The position numbers and the translations under genes were made by a program. The notes beneath the pieces were generated by a model, which was not told where the DNA came from, did no database searches, and worked only from the letters and a program-made list of their open reading frames with translations. DNA of 64,000 nucleotides. Origin: RGIG3159 sp034927685. Lineage in GTDB: Bacteria; Bacillota; Clostridia; Oscillospirales; Oscillospiraceae. Of this stretch, positions 16,151 to 24,363 are shown one piece after another; the first letter of the stretch is position 1, and each line of letters begins with the position of its first letter. The stretch covers positions 8,377 through 72,376 of the forward strand of contig JAYFPO010000037.1 of assembly GCA_034927685.1 (NCBI GenBank), read 5' to 3'.

Positions 16151-17152
16151 ATGAGTAACGTATTATGGCTATCCAAAGAGGATATTCGGAAGACGGGTGT
16201 TTGCGATATCGCAGATGCCGCTGCGATTGTGGACGAGACATTCCGGCTTTATCACGAGGACCGGGCAATCGTTGCGCAGGAAGTACCGTTGCGTCTGAGC
16301 TCCAATGGAAGCGATCGTGCTTGTTATTCATTGCCCGCATACGTTGGAGGCAACTTCAACGTATGCGGCATCAAGTGGACCGCCCACGGCGGGCCGGTGC
16401 CGGCAGACAGCCGGGAATCCCGGATCAAGGCGTGCGTTGTGCTAAACGATCCTGATACCGGGGATCCGATTGCTGTGATGAACAGCACCGAAATCGGCGC
16501 CGCCCGAACCGGCGCAGTCACCGCGCTGGCATTAAAACAGCTGGCGCCCGAAAAAGTAAGCAAGCTGGCACTGTGCGGTGCCGGCGGGCAGGCAGAGTGG
16601 CAGCTTCAGGCCGCTTTGCTGGCATTTCCGGACATCAAAGAAATCGCAGTCTGGAGTCGGGGATATCAAAGAGCTGTCACCTTGGTAAACCGCTATGAAA
16701 AAGAAAGCAAAACAAGCTTCCTCCCGACGCCAAGCGTAGATGAAGCGGTGAAAGACGCCGATGTGATTATTGGTGCAACGTCTGCCCCGGAGCCTTACCT
16801 GACGCCGGACAGACTTCAGTCTGCCTCCCTGTATTGTCACATCGGGTTTCATGAACTATGCGCCGACTCCATCCAACTGTTTCGGTACTTTGTGTTTGAT
16901 TCCTGGGAAGCAGGCAAACAGAGCAGCGGACAATCCATATTCAGGATGTACCGAGAGGGCCTGTTCCGCGAATCAAAGGTAACGGGCCTCTTGGGTGCCA
17001 TTCTTTCCGGGCAGTTGTCGGTTCCGCGCGGAACACCGGAAGCAAAAGTCATGTTTGATGCGTTCGGGCTTCAGATTTTTGACGTTGCGCTTGCAAAGGA
17101 AGCATATAACAGAGCGAAAAGGAAGAATTTAGGGGAATTGCTTGAATGGTAG
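16151..17152 (+). CDS. Ornithine cyclodeaminase / mu-crystallin family protein
   Basis: A 333-residue NAD(P)-dependent enzyme. It has the family's MNSTEIGAARTGAVTALALKQL segment, the Rossmann motif LCGAGGQAEWQLQAA, and a DADVIIGATS strand. Members include ornithine cyclodeaminase, ketimine reductases, alanine dehydrogenases and imine-forming opine-type enzymes. The canonical substrate loop is not clear enough to choose among them. In this operon, between an amidohydrolase and a PLP C-S lyase, an imine- or ketimine-reducing role would fit, since those enzymes release amino acids and enamines. It lies 15 bases after the amidohydrolase with an AAAAGGTG ribosome site. Confidence 0.85.
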   Translation: MSNVLWLSKEDIRKTGVCDIADAAAIVDETFRLYHEDRAIVAQEVPLRLSSNGSDRACYSLPAYVGGNFNVCGIKWTAHGGPVPADSRESRIKACVVLNDPDTGDPIAVMNSTEIGAARTGAVTALALKQLAPEKVSKLALCGAGGQAEWQLQAALLAFPDIKEIAVWSRGYQRAVTLVNRYEKESKTSFLPTPSVDEAVKDADVIIGATSAPEPYLTPDRLQSASLYCHIGFHELCADSIQLFRYFVFDSWEAGKQSSGQSIFRMYREGLFRESKVTGLLGAILSGQLSVPRGTPEAKVMFDAFGLQIFDVALAKEAYNRAKRKNLGELLEW

Positions 17153-17180
17153 TTTTCTTGAATTTACAAAGGTAAAGAAT

Positions 17181-18359
17181 GTGAATAATATTTTTGACGA
17201 ACCGATCAATCGCAAAGGAACAAACTGCTCAAAATTTGACGGCTTAATTGCGCAGTTTGGAACGGAGGATATTCAGCCTCTTTGGATTGCCGACATGGAT
17301 TTTCCTGTTGCACAGGAAATCACGGATGCAATCAGGAAAAGAGCGGAGCATCCAGTTTATGGATATAATACTGTCCCGGCAGGCTATTATGAGTCATTTG
17401 CAGCGTGGCAGAAAAAGCACACCGGTTGGGAGGTGGATACCGAATGGATTTGCCATACGCCCGGTGTGCTCACCGCGCTCTCCACAGCGATCCTAGCCTT
17501 TACCGAAAAGAACGACAGCATTTTAATACAGCCGCCCGTCTATTTCCCATTCAGCAGCACCATAGAGGCGCTGGGAAGAAATGTGCTGAATAACCAACTG
17601 AACTACAAAGACGGCTATTTTACAATTGATTTTGACGATCTGGAGAGGAAGGCAAAACAGGCCAGTCTGTTTGTTTTCTGCAGCCCGCATAATCCCTCCG
17701 GAAGAGTCTGGACCAAAGAAGAGCTGGAAAGAATCGAATCCATTTGCCGGAAAAATAATCTGATGGTTTTTTCCGACGAGATTCACAGCGATATTGTGTA
17801 TCCGCCGAACAAGCACTCTGTATTTGCCGATCTTTCCGCGTGGAGCAAAGAAAACTGCATCGTTGCAATGGCTCCCAGCAAAACCTTTAACATCGCCGGC
17901 CTTGAGGCATCGTATATTTCCATTCCAAATCAGGAAAAGCGGAAAAAATACCAGTACCTTTTAAGGTTCGGGCTTCATGTGGCAAACGGAAATACCTTTG
18001 GAATCGCAGCGGCGCAGGCAGCCTATGAGCATGGTGAGAGATGGTACGGACAACTGCTGGACTATCTGAATGACAACAGAGAATACCTTGACCGTGCCCT
18101 CCAGGAAAATGTTCCCCAGGTGCGGCTGGTGAAGTCGGAAGCTACCTATATTCTGTTCCTGGATATGACGGCCCTCGGCATGAATACGGAAGAGCTGAAA
18201 GATTTTGTCCTGCATAAGGTGCGGGCCGCGCTAAACATTGGGGCGACGTTCGGACCGGGCGGAGAGGGCTTTATGCGGATTAATATTGCCACGCAAAGGG
18301 CGAACCTCGAGAAATTTGTGGAAAGACTTCGAAACGAGGTTTTGCGGCTGTATGACTAA
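17181..18359 (+). CDS. PatB/MalY-type PLP C-S lyase
   Basis: A 392-residue fold-type I PLP enzyme of the MalY/PatB cystathionine beta-lyase group. Motifs include WIADMDFP near 35-42, TPGVLTALSTAI, SPHNPSGRVW (168-177), the FSDEIHSDIVY strand and the Schiff-base lysine K234 in APSKTFNIAGL. Such enzymes cleave C-S bonds of cysteine conjugates to thiol, pyruvate and ammonia, or act as aminotransferases. The likely start is GTG at 17181 with AAAGG ahead; a TTG at 17142 overlapping the previous stop is less convincing. The family's 2-aminoacrylate by-product explains the nearby RidA. Its end overlaps the DMT gene by eight bases. Confidence 0.88.
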   Translation: MNNIFDEPINRKGTNCSKFDGLIAQFGTEDIQPLWIADMDFPVAQEITDAIRKRAEHPVYGYNTVPAGYYESFAAWQKKHTGWEVDTEWICHTPGVLTALSTAILAFTEKNDSILIQPPVYFPFSSTIEALGRNVLNNQLNYKDGYFTIDFDDLERKAKQASLFVFCSPHNPSGRVWTKEELERIESICRKNNLMVFSDEIHSDIVYPPNKHSVFADLSAWSKENCIVAMAPSKTFNIAGLEASYISIPNQEKRKKYQYLLRFGLHVANGNTFGIAAAQAAYEHGERWYGQLLDYLNDNREYLDRALQENVPQVRLVKSEATYILFLDMTALGMNTEELKDFVLHKVRAALNIGATFGPGGEGFMRINIATQRANLEKFVERLRNEVLRLYD

Positions 18360-19269
18360 GGGAACTCCTCACATCAGCCATTACCTCCCGATTCTGCTCG
18401 TAACCCTGATTTGGGGTTCGATGGGGATCATTTCCACCTGTGCGCTGGAAGAATTTTCGCCGATTGCCGTTCTGTGTTTGCGGAGCGGCGTCGGTGCGCT
18501 GATCCTGTTTCCGTTTGCGCGCTTACATGGAGGTGCGGTAATTCCCGCAAAAGAAGACCGTGTCCTTTTGGCAATTCTGGCGGTTGTCGGCGTTGTGCTT
18601 TGCAATTATCTGTATTTTTATGCGTTGCAGCATACCCTTCTTACCAATGTGGCGATCATATATGCCTTCGGCCCGATTATCACCGCGCTGCTTGCCGCCA
18701 TTTTTTTGAAAGAAGCAATCAGACAGAGCAGGACAATCGGGATGCTCCTGGCCTTTGCCGGGGTCGTCATCCTGCTGACAGACGGTCATCCGACGCAGGG
18801 CGTTTTGATTTCGTTTGACAAGGGAAATTTTGCGGAGCTTCTTTCCGCGGCGTGTCTGGCCGTGTATACCATCCTCAGCAAAAGAGTGAAGAACACCCCC
18901 ATCGAATGCGTCGTTTTTTGGCTCATGACCATCAGCTTTTTCATTACGCTCCCCATGGCGTATTTGCTGGACGGCGGAATCAATCTGCGTGCAAGCCCAA
19001 AGGCGTGGCTTGCGATTCTGTATCTCGGTGTGCTTTGCTCGGGCTTTGGATATTTGCTTCAGCAAAAGTCAATCAAAACCATCGGCGCCGCTTCGTCATC
19101 CGCATTTTTGAATGGGATCAGCCCAATCACAATACTGTCTGCGGCCATTTTCCTGAAGGAGCCAGTAACAGCGGCGCAAATCGTGTGCATGCTTGTGATC
19201 TTTGCCGGCGTGTTTCTCAACGCGGCGAACAAAACGCTCCTCTGGCGCAGAAAAAATGGAACACTTTAG
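18352..19269 (+). CDS. EamA/DMT family transporter
   Basis: A 305-residue membrane protein with about ten hydrophobic helices arranged as two EamA repeats. Each repeat has the usual pattern: helix one TLIWGSMGIISTCAL with LRSGVGALILFPF, and a repeat ending in AIFLKEAIRQSRTIGMLLAFAGV, then GVLCSGFGYLLQQKSIKTIGAA with AAIFLKEPVTAAQIVCMLVIFAG. DMT proteins usually export amino acids or other metabolites. Its ATG lies inside the 3' end of the C-S lyase gene, so the two are coupled. Export of a product such as a thiol, amino acid or keto acid is plausible, but nothing in sequence identifies the substrate. Confidence 0.88.
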   Translation: MTKGTPHISHYLPILLVTLIWGSMGIISTCALEEFSPIAVLCLRSGVGALILFPFARLHGGAVIPAKEDRVLLAILAVVGVVLCNYLYFYALQHTLLTNVAIIYAFGPIITALLAAIFLKEAIRQSRTIGMLLAFAGVVILLTDGHPTQGVLISFDKGNFAELLSAACLAVYTILSKRVKNTPIECVVFWLMTISFFITLPMAYLLDGGINLRASPKAWLAILYLGVLCSGFGYLLQQKSIKTIGAASSSAFLNGISPITILSAAIFLKEPVTAAQIVCMLVIFAGVFLNAANKTLLWRRKNGTL

Positions 19270-19290
19270 CGTTTCATTTGCAAAGATAGA

Positions 19291-19319
19291 TTGACTTAAA
19301 TGATTTGCGACGATACAAT
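19291..19319 (+). promoter_or_regulatory. Promoter of the FCD regulator
   Basis: TTGACT (19291-19296), 17-base spacer, TACAAT (19314-19319). A direct repeat of ATTTGC flanks the -35 region. The regulator starts at 19358. Confidence 0.65.
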
Positions 19320-19357
19320 TTAATAGAAGGATTTTTAAAGTATCGGAGAATCTACCA

Positions 19358-20110
19358 GTGACATATTATCTCAAAAACATTGAATATAAAATATTACAGC
19401 TGATCTCGGAGCAGGATACCCCGCTTGGCGCAGGGTTTATCTTTGATTCTCTGCTCAATGAGGGCGAGCTGATTCTCAGCGAAGCTACAATCGGAAGATA
19501 TTTGAGGAGATTTGAACAGCAAGGTTATTTGGCGAGCGAACGATATCACGGTCGGTCAAAGGGTCGCGTTATCACGGAAAAAGGAAGAATGAGGCTGAAG
19601 GACCTCGTATATAAAGAGCAGCAGCGGCAGTCCATCAGCGATGTGATGAGCTTGCTGGATGGAAGCCTGGATGAACATTTACGAAACGTGCTCGTCGCAA
19701 GAAAAATCGTGGAACCGGAAATGGCCGCGTTGGCAGCACAAAATGCGAAAGAGGAAAACCTGGTTGCGATTCGGAGAGTACTGGAAGAAATGGACAGGCT
19801 GACCGCGGAGGGCAAAAGCATGGCGCCGACCGACGAGCCGTTTCATACGGAAATTGCCCGCGCTTCCGGGAATCCAATCATCGAATCGATCCTGAAGATC
19901 GCGCGTACGGATCAGGACCATTCTCCGGAAATCGAGTATATTATTTCTTCCTCTGTGCGAAAGGTTCCCAGCGACCATTGGAGTATCTATAAGGCGATTG
20001 AGGAGCATAACCCGGAAAAAGCAAAAAAAATCATGATACGGCATATTGAAAACATCATCCAAAAGCTGGACGAATACGAGAAAAACAATCAGGCAAACGG
20101 CGAATCCTGA
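19358..20110 (+). CDS. FCD-domain transcriptional regulator with RNase R-type winged helix
   Basis: A 250-residue regulator. The N-terminal winged helix (about 8-80: YKILQLISEQDTPLGAGFIFDSL, RYLRRFEQQGYL, GRVITEKG) is of the NrpR/RNase R type and not the usual GntR domain. It is joined to a GntR-type FCD effector domain (about 95-240) with metal-binding signatures DEPFHTEIARASGNPIIES and HWSIYKAIEEHNPEKAKKIMIRHI. FCD domains bind small acids through a metal. It has its own promoter and sits between the catabolic operon and ridA, so it probably controls both, perhaps through the dyad at 13213-13229. A near-identical tail of this gene occurs at 58023-58150. Confidence 0.85.
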   Translation: MTYYLKNIEYKILQLISEQDTPLGAGFIFDSLLNEGELILSEATIGRYLRRFEQQGYLASERYHGRSKGRVITEKGRMRLKDLVYKEQQRQSISDVMSLLDGSLDEHLRNVLVARKIVEPEMAALAAQNAKEENLVAIRRVLEEMDRLTAEGKSMAPTDEPFHTEIARASGNPIIESILKIARTDQDHSPEIEYIISSSVRKVPSDHWSIYKAIEEHNPEKAKKIMIRHIENIIQKLDEYEKNNQANGES

Positions 20111-20158
20111 CATTGTTGATCGCAAACAAGATTTAATGAAGCGGAAGGAGAGTTCAAC

Positions 20159-20539
20159 ATGAAAGTAATTTCCACAAGAGAAGCTCCAGCGGCCATCGGG
20201 CCATATTCTCAGGCTGTTTCCGCCAAAGGACTGCTTTTTACATCGGGGCAGAGCGGCTTAATTCCCGAAACGGGCGTCCCTGCAGGTGACACAATTGAAG
20301 TCCAGGCAGATCAGTGCTGCCGTAATATCGAAGCAATTCTCAAGCAGAGCGGTTTGGGCTTTGAAAATGTCATCAAAACCACCTGTTTCCTCGCAGACAT
20401 GAGCGATTTTGCGGTATTCAACGGGATATATGCAAAGTATTTCGTGGGAAAGCCCGCAAGATCCTGCGTTGCAGTCAAGACGCTTCCCATGGGGCTGCTT
20501 TGCGAAATCGAAGCGATTGCGGAACAATCATGTGATTAA
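20159..20539 (+). CDS. RidA family enamine/imine deaminase
   Basis: A 126-residue YjgF/YER057c/UK114 protein. Characteristic stretches: EAPAAIGPYSQAV at 9-21, FTSGQSGL, the GLGFENVIKTTCFLADMSDFAVFNGIY segment and the substrate-binding ARSCVAVKTLPMG loop with its Arg, then CEIEAIA. RidA hydrolyses 2-aminoacrylate and related enamines/imines to keto acids, protecting PLP enzymes. It follows the FCD regulator by 48 bases with GGAGAG ahead of the ATG and is closed by the terminator at 20601. Its placement next to a C-S lyase operon supports a detoxifying or housekeeping role for that pathway. Confidence 0.92.
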   Translation: MKVISTREAPAAIGPYSQAVSAKGLLFTSGQSGLIPETGVPAGDTIEVQADQCCRNIEAILKQSGLGFENVIKTTCFLADMSDFAVFNGIYAKYFVGKPARSCVAVKTLPMGLLCEIEAIAEQSCD

Positions 20540-20600
20540 ACGATCACGGGGGATGCCGTGGAGTTTCTGTGAAAAGCGTGCTATCAAAAACAGCCAAAAA

Positions 20601-20648
20601 ATATGCCGTTCCAGTTGTGAAAACAGCATGGAACGGCATATCTTTTTG
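20601..20648 (+). terminator. Terminator after ridA
   Basis: Perfect 13-base stem ATATGCCGTTCCA (20601-20613) / complement (20629-20641), followed by CTTTTTGG. A weaker AGCCG...CGGCTTTTTT hairpin follows at about 20725-20772, close to the end of the convergent esterase gene. Confidence 0.85.
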
Positions 20649-20819
20649 GCGGAAGGATACTGTTCTCCCATGAAAAGGTGGAAACAATGATTTGCATGCC
20701 GGGTGACCGGTCATGTTTGCGAAGAGCCGCCTCCCCAAGGTTGTTCCAGCCTCAGGAGAGACGGCTTTTTTCGCTAGTCAGGGCGGCGCCGCTGCCGCGG
20801 AAGCCCGCCTGTCGGCCGG

Positions 20820-21746
20820 TCAGGGGGCTAATTTGATGTCGGGCAGCGGCAAGCGGGGGCGAAGATGACCAAAGACGACGCTGTCAATAAAGTCTATGCA
20901 GCGACTGATGTTGCCATCGGTTTTAAAGCGCTGGTCGCCGTGGCAGGCGCCATCCAGCAATTCCAGCACGGCGCGACGCTGGCCGCAGACGTGGTTGATC
21001 TTTTTGCTCATGCAGACAGACTGGGTATATACCACAACGGCGTCGGCGGTCCCGTGCTGGTAGAGTGCAGGCGGGAAATCCGGCGAAATATAGGCGATGG
21101 GGCTGGCCGCCAGAGAGAGAAGCGGGTTGTCCATCACCGGGACGCCCAGCAGAATATTTTGCGGACAGGCGCAATCCACCGCGTTTTCAATATCTAGCTC
21201 CGGTATAAATTCCTCGGGCGTCATATTGCATTCCAATTCCAACTGGTAAAGATTTGACGGCGCGTACCAGGCCACCAGAGCATCCACCCGGCTGGATTTC
21301 CCGGCGTTTCCGGTGGAATAATCCTCTAAGATACCCCGTCCGCCGGTAGCTGCCAGCATATTGGAAAGGTGTCCGCCCGCCGAGTTGCCCCACACGACGA
21401 GTTTGTCGGTGTTCAGACAATACTCGTCCGCATGGGCGCGCAGATAGCGGACGGCGGATTTCACATCGTAGATCTGAGCTGGCCAGCGGGCCTCCAGCGC
21501 GAGCCGGTAGTTCAGCGCCGCCAACGCATAGCCCTGAGACGGCAGCTTAAAGATGGACGCCGTGGATTCGGAGCGTTTGTCGTCGGCCACCCACCCCCCG
21601 CCGTGGACGAATATCACCAGGGGAAACGGCCCCTCGCCGTTCTCCGGCAGGATAAGATCCAGCTTTTGGGCCGGGCTCTGCGCGGCATAAGGAACATCCA
21701 ACCACTTGCGGCTGAACTGGGACATATCAATCAGCTTGGATTTCAC
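20820..21746 (-). CDS. Alpha/beta hydrolase (HSL/BD-FAE-like esterase)
   Basis: A 308-residue alpha/beta hydrolase with an oxyanion-hole motif HGGGW (48-52) and nucleophile elbow GNSAGG (S122). The Asp is probably in YQHGTADAVV and the His in GACHGDQRF. There is no signal peptide, so the enzyme acts in the cytoplasm on ester or acyl substrates. It starts at GTG with AAGGAGGAGG ahead. The GTGA start overlaps the stop of the upstream AraC gene, so both are made from one message. Position next to the regulator of the divergent operon suggests it processes the same imported compound. Confidence 0.85.
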   Translation of the reverse strand: MKSKLIDMSQFSRKWLDVPYAAQSPAQKLDLILPENGEGPFPLVIFVHGGGWVADDKRSESTASIFKLPSQGYALAALNYRLALEARWPAQIYDVKSAVRYLRAHADEYCLNTDKLVVWGNSAGGHLSNMLAATGGRGILEDYSTGNAGKSSRVDALVAWYAPSNLYQLELECNMTPEEFIPELDIENAVDCACPQNILLGVPVMDNPLLSLAASPIAYISPDFPPALYQHGTADAVVVYTQSVCMSKKINHVCGQRRAVLELLDGACHGDQRFKTDGNISRCIDFIDSVVFGHLRPRLPLPDIKLAP

Positions 21747-22684
21747 TGCGCCTCCTCCTTTTGATTCTCTTCTGCTCTTCCGGTATTCATGGCGGCGAAG
21801 ATCCCGAATGCCTCCGCAATGCTGGACAGCCGTCCCTCCAGCGCCGACGACCGGTTTTCTCGATCATTCATGGAGACATCCAGCTTCACCGAATGGAGTT
21901 TCTTAAACGTGGAGGGTGAAATCCCGGTAAATTTTTTGAACGTCCGGTTAAAGTGGCTGATGTTGATAAAACCCACCCGAGCGGAGGTCAGGGAAATCTC
22001 CATATCGCTGTAGGAAAAATAGATGGCAGCCTGGCGGATGCGGACAAAGTTCAGATACTCAATGATGGTGATGTCGGTATCCTTTTTAAAGGCGGAGCAG
22101 ATATAATTTCTATTGTAGCCGATGGAGCTTGCGATCATATCCAGATTGATCTGTTGGGTGTAGTTTTGCTCAATATAACTCATGATCAAAACGGTGATCT
22201 CGGAAAAGCCAGTGGTGTCGATCAGCTGAGAATTCCTGGCATGAGGGGCAGACTCGTATCTCTCTCTGGTCAAATAGGTAATCAGCGCATAGACGGTGGC
22301 CTCCGCCGCATCGGAACATTCCGAAATGCGCGACAGGCCGTTGTCCACGATGAACCGAACCATCTCCTCCAGAACCGAATTCCCCGTAAAGACAGGGCCG
22401 CAGTCAAATAAATTATCCCTGGATTTTTCATCATAGAGAGAGAATTTGACCTCATAGCAGGTGACAGTTTCTCCTGTGGTCTTGGCCAGCTCATGCAGCG
22501 TGCGGGGGGGGACGATAAAACAGACACCTTTTTTTGCAACACATTTTTTCTTGTCAATGGAAAAGGTCGTTTTTCCATTCAAAAAATAAAACAAATGATA
22601 ATATTCGTGCGAGTGAGGGCGAATGCCCCAGCCATTGGGCCACTCAGCCCGTTCCACCCACAAAATCTTTACTTTTCTATCCAC
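21743..22684 (-). CDS. AraC family regulator with cupin-type sensor
   Basis: A 313-residue regulator. The N-terminal cupin-like domain contains RPHSHEYYHLFYFLNG and VPPRTLHEL. The C-terminal double helix-turn-helix spans about 170-275 and includes INLDMIASSIGYNRNYICSAFKKDT and the signature VGFINISHFNRTFKKFTGISPSTFKK. A roughly 35-residue tail follows the HTH. The start is likely GTG at 22684; TTG at 22696 is possible and neither has a strong ribosome site. It is divergent from the ten-gene aminotransferase operon and most likely activates it in response to the operon's substrate. Confidence 0.85.
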   Translation of the reverse strand: MDRKVKILWVERAEWPNGWGIRPHSHEYYHLFYFLNGKTTFSIDKKKCVAKKGVCFIVPPRTLHELAKTTGETVTCYEVKFSLYDEKSRDNLFDCGPVFTGNSVLEEMVRFIVDNGLSRISECSDAAEATVYALITYLTRERYESAPHARNSQLIDTTGFSEITVLIMSYIEQNYTQQINLDMIASSIGYNRNYICSAFKKDTDITIIEYLNFVRIRQAAIYFSYSDMEISLTSARVGFINISHFNRTFKKFTGISPSTFKKLHSVKLDVSMNDRENRSSALEGRLSSIAEAFGIFAAMNTGRAEENQKEEAQ

Positions 22685-22735
22685 GTTGCACCTCAACAGC
22701 CTCCGGCAATGATATGTCCCTGCGGTCTATCGTTT

Positions 22736-22763
22736 ATTATAGCAATAATTTTTCCCGATGCAA
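22736..22763 (-). promoter_or_regulatory. Promoter of araC-type gene
   Basis: Minus strand: TTGCAT (22758-22763), 16-base spacer, TATAAT (22736-22741). Confidence 0.6.
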
Positions 22764-22866
22764 GAGGAATTAGCACCAAAAACTAAATATAAGCAAAGAA
22801 TTTTTTTATATTTCGAAAAAATAACAAATAAAAATGAAAATAAATCAAAATAGTTGAGATTTTCTA

Positions 22867-22895
22867 TTGACGTTTTGGAATCAGCGCTATATAAT
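22867..22895 (+). promoter_or_regulatory. Promoter of the ten-gene operon
   Basis: TTGACG (22867-22872), 17-base spacer, TATAAT (22890-22895), 44 bases ahead of the first ATG. The upstream 70 bases are very AT-rich, as is common for activator-controlled divergent promoters. Confidence 0.75.
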
Positions 22896-22939
22896 TGGGA
22901 AAAGTGAATTTTAGCAAATTAATTTAAAGGAGAACGTTG

Positions 22940-24313
22940 ATGGAACCGCATTTTTATGAAAATATGATTAGAAAGACATTTATTGACTTCTATCAGACAA
23001 AAGAATTTGAGAAGCAGCCCGTGGTCATGCATAAGGCCAAGGGCGTTTACCTCTGGGACGTGGAGGGGAAGCGGTACTTTGACGGCATTGGGGGCGTGTT
23101 TGTGGCTACGCTGGGCCACGGACATCCCAGGGTTCTGGAGGCATTGAGAAAGCAATCGGAGATTTTAGCGCTGGCGCCTCCGCTGCACAGCGTGTCGGAT
23201 GTGACGCTGAAATTTGTGGAGCGGTTGGGCCAGGTGTCACCAGGAAATCTAAACTACATCAAATCCTTCTGCGGCGGATCAGAATCCATCGAGGGTGCGT
23301 TGAAGCTGGTGCGGCAGTATTACAGGCAGACCGGCCGGCCGGACAAGATGAAGGTCGTCTCGAACTATCTCAGCTATCATGGCGGCACGTTCGGGGCCCT
23401 TTCGGCAGGCGGCAGCGATCGGAAGGCAAAATTCGAACCGCTGATGGGCGGCTTCGTTAAGAGTTTCTCCCCCAAGCAGCTGCGGGACGAGTTCGGCAGC
23501 TGGGAGGAGACCTGCCGCTTCTCTGCCAAGCTGGTTGAAAAAGTCATCGTCAGTGAAAATCCTGACACTGTGGGCGCGGTGCTGGTGGAGCCCATCTGCA
23601 ACACTGCGGGCATCATCACTCCCACTGAGGAGTATTTCCATATCCTGCGGGAGATCTGCGACAAGTACGATGTGATGTTGATTCTGGACGAGGTGCTTAC
23701 CGGCTTCTGCAAGACGGGAGACATGTTTGCCGCGCAGACCTTCCATGTGGTTCCGGACATTCTTTGTTCAGGCAAGGGGCTCTCCGGCGGCGTGATTCCC
23801 ATGGGCGCGTTTATGGCCAGAGAGGACATCGCCGACGCGTTCTATGGTGAAGAGGCGGACCAGGTGCAGTTCGCCCACGGCCATACATATGCCAACTTCC
23901 CGCTGGGCGACGCCGTCGCCACTGAGGTGATCAACATCATGGAGGACGAGCATCTGGCCGAGCGTGCCAGGGTGCTCAATGGGCGGCTGGTAGAGCGGCT
24001 GGAGGGCCTTAAAAAATACGGCGTCATTCGCGAGGTCAGAGGCAAGGGCGTGCTGCTGGGCGTGGAGCTGGTGGCCGATCCTGTGACCAACGAGCCGTTC
24101 CCAGCCGACAATAAACTGGGCAGCGCGCTAAAAAAGACTGCCATCCAAAACGGGCTCATCATGCGGATTGATCCCGACTGGTTCGCGATCGCGCCCCCGC
24201 TTGTGTCCACCGATGCGGAGATTGACGAACTGTGTGATCTGATCGAAAAGAGCTTGACGGATGCCATCAAGCTGGTGCGCAGAGAAGCGAACCATTTGCC
24301 GAACGCGAAGTAG
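22940..24313 (+). CDS. Class III omega-aminotransferase
   Basis: A 457-residue PLP aminotransferase of class III (beta-alanine/omega-amino acid:pyruvate type). Motifs: GGVFVATLGHGHPRV, FCGGSESIEGALKLVRQY (the PLP phosphate loop), SYHGGTFGALS, ILDEVLTGFCKTG with D250, and the Schiff-base lysine K279 in CSGKGLSGGVIPMGA. The family removes a terminal amino group to give an aldehyde or ketone. AAAGGAG precedes the ATG. As first gene of an operon with an acylating-type aldehyde dehydrogenase, it would supply a semialdehyde, such as malonate or methylmalonate semialdehyde from beta-alanine-like amines; the exact amine is not known. Confidence 0.9.
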   Translation: MEPHFYENMIRKTFIDFYQTKEFEKQPVVMHKAKGVYLWDVEGKRYFDGIGGVFVATLGHGHPRVLEALRKQSEILALAPPLHSVSDVTLKFVERLGQVSPGNLNYIKSFCGGSESIEGALKLVRQYYRQTGRPDKMKVVSNYLSYHGGTFGALSAGGSDRKAKFEPLMGGFVKSFSPKQLRDEFGSWEETCRFSAKLVEKVIVSENPDTVGAVLVEPICNTAGIITPTEEYFHILREICDKYDVMLILDEVLTGFCKTGDMFAAQTFHVVPDILCSGKGLSGGVIPMGAFMAREDIADAFYGEEADQVQFAHGHTYANFPLGDAVATEVINIMEDEHLAERARVLNGRLVERLEGLKKYGVIREVRGKGVLLGVELVADPVTNEPFPADNKLGSALKKTAIQNGLIMRIDPDWFAIAPPLVSTDAEIDELCDLIEKSLTDAIKLVRREANHLPNAK

Positions 24314-24363
24314 ATGTGTATAGAATACACGTTTATGATATGAAAAGTAATGGAGGGCAAAAA

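Noticed and set aside
17142..17180. TTG start for the C-S lyase gene overlapping the previous stop
   Set aside because: GTG at 17181 has AAAGG at good spacing and gives the usual PatB length.
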